A stretch of 15,335 nucleotides of DNA from Draconibacterium orientale (GTDB lineage: Bacteria; Bacteroidota; Bacteroidia; Bacteroidales; UBA12170). This document shows, one piece after another, positions 15,281-15,335 of the stretch. The stretch covers positions 1-15,335 of the forward strand of contig DYSK01000011.1 of assembly GCA_020718315.1 (NCBI GenBank), written 5' to 3'. The position numbers and the translations under genes were made by a program. Under the pieces are notes generated by a model, which did no database searches, was not told the DNA's origin, and saw nothing but the letters and a program-made list of their open reading frames with translations. Each line of letters opens with the position of its first letter. Position 1 is the first letter of the stretch.

Positions 15281-15335
15281 GATTCCGTTATTCTCCACTA
15301 AGTCAGAAAAGCTTGCAATGAAAATTCGCAGGCTT
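15281..15335 (+). repeat. 55-bp direct repeat, copy 2, ending at the window edge
   Basis: This is the second copy of the tRNA-Ala 3' end (GATTCCGTT to A73 equivalent at 15297) plus the terminator hairpin, cut by the window end. No 5' half of a tRNA lies before it, so it is not a functional tRNA gene. Upstream, GACGGTTC (15256-15263) repeats the 5' T-arm strand, and 17 nt (15264-15280) separate the two halves of the T-arm. That insert contains a small hairpin, TCCC-ATA-GGGA. True right extent unknown. Confidence 0.9.

Noticed and set aside
15281..15335. Second tRNA gene
   Set aside because: Only the T-loop to discriminator part is present; acceptor 5' strand, D arm and anticodon arm are missing upstream.
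1..15335. CRISPR array, insertion sequence, toxin-antitoxin pair or defence system
   Set aside because: Apart from the terminal 88-bp-period repeat no spaced repeats were seen, and no transposase, integrase, nuclease or small toxin-like gene pair was recognised among the reading frames.

Overview
The window looks like a chromosomal segment of a member of the Bacteroidota. Five things point that way: the AT-rich sequence; several copies of the TAnnTTTG -7 promoter element typical of that phylum; a long isoleucyl-tRNA synthetase of the eukaryote-like class; a DksA-like protein that has lost most zinc cysteines; and a long lipoprotein signal peptidase. The genus cannot be resolved by reading alone. 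Most genes are translation housekeeping; no transposase, integrase, CRISPR array or phage gene is visible.

Layout. Bases 1-4122 (+ strand) hold an envelope/secretion block: the 3' end of an M28 zinc peptidase gene, a secreted platelet-activating-factor-acetylhydrolase-like alpha/beta hydrolase, and a large lipoprotein with an LVIVD-type propeller and a DUF4114-like C-terminus. A strong terminator at 4143-4180 closes this block. A thpR (2',3'-cyclic phosphodiesterase) gene follows on +. It converges on a tightly packed four-gene minus-strand operon, which reads from 8075 down to 4842: SAM-dependent methyltransferase, RluA-type pseudouridine synthase, TrmH/SpoU methyltransferase, peptidyl-tRNA hydrolase. 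A second minus-strand operon reads ileS, dksA/traR-like gene, lspA (12701 down to 8214). A divergent promoter region (12702-12854) separates ileS from a TerC-family membrane protein gene on +. The TerC gene overlaps by 4 bp, tail to tail, a MeaB/ArgK GTPase gene on -. The right end carries a tRNA-Ala(GGC) gene and its terminator.

The two minus-strand operons and thpR together cover tRNA charging, recycling of peptidyl-tRNA, RNA modification and transcription control. LspA serves the envelope and would process the lipoprotein encoded here.

The least ordinary feature is at the right edge. The last 55 bases (15281-15335) exactly repeat 15193-15247, which is the 3' end of tRNA-Ala plus its terminator. 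The repeat stops exactly at the window end. This could be a tRNA-end tandem array or integration scar, and its shape also fits a contig broken at a 55-mer by an assembler. The second notable point is an ileS whose HIGH signature reads GIHH, the swapped form associated with very high mupirocin resistance in IleRS2 enzymes. I found no convincing previously undescribed multi-gene system.
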